Source: Acrocarpospora pleiomorpha
GTDB lineage: Bacteria; Actinomycetota; Actinomycetes; Streptosporangiales; Streptosporangiaceae
NCBI RefSeq assembly: GCF_009687885.1
Contig: NZ_BLAF01000022.1
Location: 1-64,000 of the forward strand
DNA length: 64,000 bases
Reading direction: 5' to 3'
Shown here: positions 61,021 to 64,000 of the stretch, in pieces
How positions within the stretch are numbered: position 1 is the first letter of the stretch
Layout: the number at the start of each line of letters is the position of its first letter
Position numbers and translations under genes: made by a program
Notes under the pieces: model-generated
The model's input: only the letters and a program-made list of their open reading frames with translations
Databases searched by the model: none
Told to the model about the DNA's origin: nothing

Positions 61021-63290
61021 ACGACAGGGGAGGTGCGCTGGCGGGTGTCAGGGTCGTCGACTTCGGTCACTACGTGGCCGGGCCGCTGGCCGCGCTGATG
61101 CTCGCCGACCAGGGCGCCGACGTGGTCCATGTTGACCGCCCGGGGGCCGTGCTGGACAGCGCCGACGCATTCCTCAACCGGAACAAACGCCGCATCACTC
61201 TGGACCTGAAGGCGTCGTCCGACCTGGACACCGCCCGGGAGCTGGTCCGGCGGGCCGACGTGCTGATCGAGAACTTCCGGCCGGGGGTGATGGATCGGCT
61301 CGGGCTCGGCTGGGCGGAGTTGCGCGAGGTCAATCCCCGGCTGCTGTACTGCTCGCTGCCCGGCTTCGCCGCCGCCGACCCGCGGGCCGGGGTGCCCGGC
61401 TGGGAGGGGGTCATCGCGGCGGCCACCGGCAACTGCCGGATCAGGGTCGGATATGTGCCCAAGGGCTGGGATCCCACCCGCCCGACCTACAGCGCGATTC
61501 CGGTGGCGTCCAACTTCGCGGCCTTCTGCGGGGCCTTCGCGGTGGTGGCGGGGCTCACCTCGCGGCATCGGACCGGCCGGGGGGATCGCATCGAGGTGCC
61601 GCTGTATCACGCGATGTTCGAGGCGGTCGGGGGCAGCGGGGCGTACCCGACGGCGCGGGGTCTTGGACCGGAACGTGCCATCCGTTCCAACGGCAGCGGC
61701 ACCTATCGCTGCGCGGACGGCCGCTATGTGCAGTTCAACCCGATCGGTGCCACCACTCGTTTCCTCTCGTGGTTTCTGGACGCGGCCGGGGCGACCGAGT
61801 GGGCGGGGGAAGGGCTGACCGACCGGCCCAGGATGGATCGCGAGCCGCACCTGCGTGACCTGCTGGAGGAGCGGCTGACCGGGCTCTTCCTGACCCGGCC
61901 CGCGCTGGAGTGGGAGGAGCTCGGCGATGTGGCCGGGGTGCCGCTCACCATGGTGCGGACCACCGGGGAGTGGCTGGATTCCGCGCATGCGCGGGTGTCC
62001 GGCGAGGTGGTCGTGCTGGATGACCCGGCGCTCGGGCCGACCGCCATGCCCGGCTCTCCGGTCTGGCTGTCTGGGACCCCGGCCGTGCCTGACCGGCCGC
62101 GCAGCCTGCCTGACGGGGATCGTGCGGAGATCTTAGAAGAGTTGGCTGCGCCGTCCGGTTCAGCGGGGCTGCCTGCGGGTGAGGGCGGATTGCCGTACCA
62201 GGGGCGGAAGGTTGTGGATCTGACCCAGATTCTGGCCGGGCCGAGTGCGGGGCGCATTCTGGCCGAGTTCGGGGCCGACGTGGTCAAGATCAATGTGCCG
62301 CAGCGGTGGGTGGGCGCGCATGGGTTTGTGAATCGGGGCAAACGCACCGTGCTGCTGGACGTCAAGTCGAGCCAGGGGCAGCAGGTCCTGTGGCGGTTGA
62401 TCGATGAGGCGGATGTGCTCACGCACAACTTTCCCGGGCGGACCGCGGACAGCTACGGGCTGGGTTACCAGCACGTGCGGGCCCGTCGTCCGGACATCGT
62501 CTACGTGTCGGTCAACTGTTTTGGGCGTGGCGGGCCGTGGTCGGATCGGCGCGGTTACGAGACGCAGGGTCAGGCGGCGACCGGGGTCATGGTCCGGGCT
62601 GGTGGGGAGGGGCCGCCGGTGGTGTTCGGGCCGTACAACGTGCTGGATTACGGGACCGGCACGATGGCTGCGTTCGCCGCCGCGCTTGGCCTCTATCACC
62701 GGGAGACCATGGGGCAAGGGCAGCACGTGCATGCCTCGCTCACTCAGACCGGCCTCTACCAGCAGGCCTGGCAGGTGCTGCGCCCGGCGGAGAGCCAAGG
62801 GCCCGCCGCTCTCGGGCCGAGCCCGTGGCAGCGCTTCTACCAGGCCGCCGACGGCTGGTTCTTCCTCGGCGCGATGGAAGAGCAACTGCCCGCGCTGCGC
62901 CAGGTGGTCGGCCTGGAAGAGCTGGACCCCGAACGCATCGCCGCCGCTTTCCGCACGTCCGGCGCGGCCGAGTGGACCCGGCGGCTGGTCGCGGCAGGAG
63001 TGGGCGCGCATCCGGTCTCCTCGCTCGGGGAGCTGATGACCGACCCGCGCGCCAGAACCCTCGGGCTGAGCGTCAACCAGGTCTCCGAGGAGGTCGGGGA
63101 GGTGGTGATGCCCGGTCTCGCCATCTCGGTCGAGGGCAATCCGCCCCGGCTGGGCGCGGCGGTCCGCCGCCCCGGCGCGGACGGGCGCGCGGTGCTGGAC
63201 GAGATCGGCCTGGGCGAGGAGGCCGACACGCTGGCGCGGGGCTGGGCCGTCCAGCTGGACGCGCTGCCTCCGGGCTGGAACCCCTTCTGA
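61017..63290 (+). CDS. Fused two-domain family III (CaiB/BaiF) CoA-transferase
   Basis: A 757-residue protein made of two homologous family III CoA-transferase domains (about residues 5-375 and 390-757). Each has the opening VVDFGHYVAGPLAALMLADQGADVVH or VVDLTQILAGPSAGRILAEFGADVVK. In the second half the catalytic Asp of the family fits GPYNVLDYGTGTMAAFAAALG. In the first half the matching stretch reads SAIPVASNFAAFCGAF, without an Asp. The N-terminal half may thus be structural, since these enzymes normally work as interlocked dimers. It would move CoA between a donor and the imported acid. Confidence 0.88.
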   Translation: MNDRGGALAGVRVVDFGHYVAGPLAALMLADQGADVVHVDRPGAVLDSADAFLNRNKRRITLDLKASSDLDTARELVRRADVLIENFRPGVMDRLGLGWAELREVNPRLLYCSLPGFAAADPRAGVPGWEGVIAAATGNCRIRVGYVPKGWDPTRPTYSAIPVASNFAAFCGAFAVVAGLTSRHRTGRGDRIEVPLYHAMFEAVGGSGAYPTARGLGPERAIRSNGSGTYRCADGRYVQFNPIGATTRFLSWFLDAAGATEWAGEGLTDRPRMDREPHLRDLLEERLTGLFLTRPALEWEELGDVAGVPLTMVRTTGEWLDSAHARVSGEVVVLDDPALGPTAMPGSPVWLSGTPAVPDRPRSLPDGDRAEILEELAAPSGSAGLPAGEGGLPYQGRKVVDLTQILAGPSAGRILAEFGADVVKINVPQRWVGAHGFVNRGKRTVLLDVKSSQGQQVLWRLIDEADVLTHNFPGRTADSYGLGYQHVRARRPDIVYVSVNCFGRGGPWSDRRGYETQGQAATGVMVRAGGEGPPVVFGPYNVLDYGTGTMAAFAAALGLYHRETMGQGQHVHASLTQTGLYQQAWQVLRPAESQGPAALGPSPWQRFYQAADGWFFLGAMEEQLPALRQVVGLEELDPERIAAAFRTSGAAEWTRRLVAAGVGAHPVSSLGELMTDPRARTLGLSVNQVSEEVGEVVMPGLAISVEGNPPRLGAAVRRPGADGRAVLDEIGLGEEADTLARGWAVQLDALPPGWNPF

Positions 63291-63301
63291 TGGGAGATCC
63301 G

Positions 63302-64000
63302 ATGGAATACGACCTGCTGATCAGAGGCGGCCACGTCCTGGACCCGGGACAGGCCATCGACGGCGTCCTGGACGTGGCGATCACCGGCGGGCGCGTCAGC
63401 GCGCTCGGCCAGGACATCCTCGCCGACCAGGCCCGCCGCGTGATCGACGTGCGGGGCCGATATGTGGTGCCCGGCTTGATCGATCTGCACACCCACGTCG
63501 CGTACGGCGCCATCACCCCAGGCGTCGGCATGGAGGGTTGCGACCCCGACGTGATCGGCGTGGGCTCAGGAGTGACCACGCTCGTGGACGCGGGCTCGGT
63601 CGGCGTGGCCGCCATCGGCGTCTTCTCGGCCTTCATCCAGCCCAAGGCCAGCACCAGGATCGTGCCCTACCTGAACATCGGCAGCCACGCCCACACCATG
63701 CCCACCCTGGTGGACGTGAACAGCATGGACGAGATCGACCAGGACGCCATCGAGCGGTGCATGGCCGCCAATCCCGGCCTGGTTCAGGGCGTCAAGCTGC
63801 GGTTGGTCGGGCCGCTGGTCGCCGAGCGCGGCAAGGAGGTCTTCGCCGCCGCCAAGGACGTGGCCCGCGAGTACGGCGTCCCGCTCATGGTCCACATCGG
63901 CGACCTGTCCGCGCACCGGAGACCGAACCCCGAGCGGCTAGCTCCCATAACCCGGTTCGCCCTCGACCAGCTGGACCCCGGCGACATCCTCACCCACCTG
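63302..64000 (+). CDS. Amidohydrolase-superfamily enzyme (partial, runs off the window)
   Basis: The first 233 residues are present and the frame is open at the window end. MEYDLLIRGGHVLDPGQAIDG and the metal motif GLIDLHTHVAYG place it in the dihydroorotase/hydantoinase/deacetylase branch. A carboxyl-Lys candidate lies in GLVQGVKLRLVG and a metal His in PLMVHIGD. ATG 63302 follows GGGAGA; an ATG at 63290 overlapping the CoA-transferase stop is also in frame. It would hydrolyse an amide, cyclic imide or acyl group of the imported substrate. Confidence 0.88.
   Translation, partial: MEYDLLIRGGHVLDPGQAIDGVLDVAITGGRVSALGQDILADQARRVIDVRGRYVVPGLIDLHTHVAYGAITPGVGMEGCDPDVIGVGSGVTTLVDAGSVGVAAIGVFSAFIQPKASTRIVPYLNIGSHAHTMPTLVDVNSMDEIDQDAIERCMAANPGLVQGVKLRLVGPLVAERGKEVFAAAKDVAREYGVPLMVHIGDLSAHRRPNPERLAPITRFALDQLDPGDILTHL

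Noticed and set aside
1-64000. CRISPR arrays, rRNA or tRNA genes, and prophage
   Set aside because: No regularly spaced direct repeats with variable spacers, no rRNA-like segments, no complete tRNA cloverleaf and no phage structural genes were seen. The only direct-repeat array is the spacerless 84-bp one.

Overview
The window is high-GC actinobacterial chromosome. Menaquinone genes, a conservon (cvnABCD), PucR, IclR and Rrf2 regulators, many secreted carbohydrate-active proteins and a diterpenoid-type cluster point to a soil filamentous actinomycete. I would guess Streptosporangiales, from overall gene flavour only; there is no rRNA or other taxonomic marker in the window.

Layout. 0-8.4 kb: an SPFH/NfeD membrane pair, an L,D-transpeptidase lipoprotein, a homogentisate catabolic set (fah, hgd and an IclR regulator with a 38-bp palindromic operator), an FAD amine-oxidase-like enzyme, an unknown secreted protein and an EF-hand protein. 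8.5-15 kb: an accessory, visibly more AT-rich island flanked by IS debris. A broken IS630 transposase is followed by two tandem paralogous secreted four-cysteine peptides, a three-gene ABC transporter, a small ORF, and a frameshifted ISAs1-type element with recognisable inverted repeats. 15.3-23.2 kb: regulators, an esterase, DUF3455, a ketopantoate-reductase-like enzyme, a 30-residue membrane peptide and a membrane-anchored GH5-like hydrolase. 23.6-27.5 kb: a translationally coupled P450 / class I terpene synthase / class II diterpene cyclase operon. 27.7-31.4 kb: the conservon. 31.4-42.6 kb: GH20 hexosaminidase, amidohydrolase, methyltransferase-menF-menB, a GH99-like secreted enzyme with two CBM32-type domains, TPR and DUF4331 proteins. 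42.6-54 kb: mostly single genes (methyltransferase, hydrolases, cupin, orphan histidine kinase, DUF4394, PPOX/AKR with a divergent XRE regulator, Rrf2/NmrA pair). 54.1-54.56 kb: an 84-bp tandem repeat array and strong hairpins. 54.6-64 kb: a VOC protein with lost metal ligands, a PucR regulator and a divergent dppBCDF / CoA-transferase / amidohydrolase operon running off the end.

The most novel-looking system is at 9.6-13.6 kb. Two paralogous Sec-type peptides are each preceded by the same two-hairpin RNA leader. The first hairpin presents an almost identical 14-nt loop on stems of quite different sequence, and its first four nucleotides can pair with the Shine-Dalgarno sequence. The peptide genes are followed by a dedicated ABC ATPase and two membrane proteins. 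I infer a secreted peptide/self-protection cassette under translational control; no function has been demonstrated. Other points of interest are the compact terpenoid operon, a probable degenerate extradiol dioxygenase, and palindromic operators at the hgd and dpp promoters.
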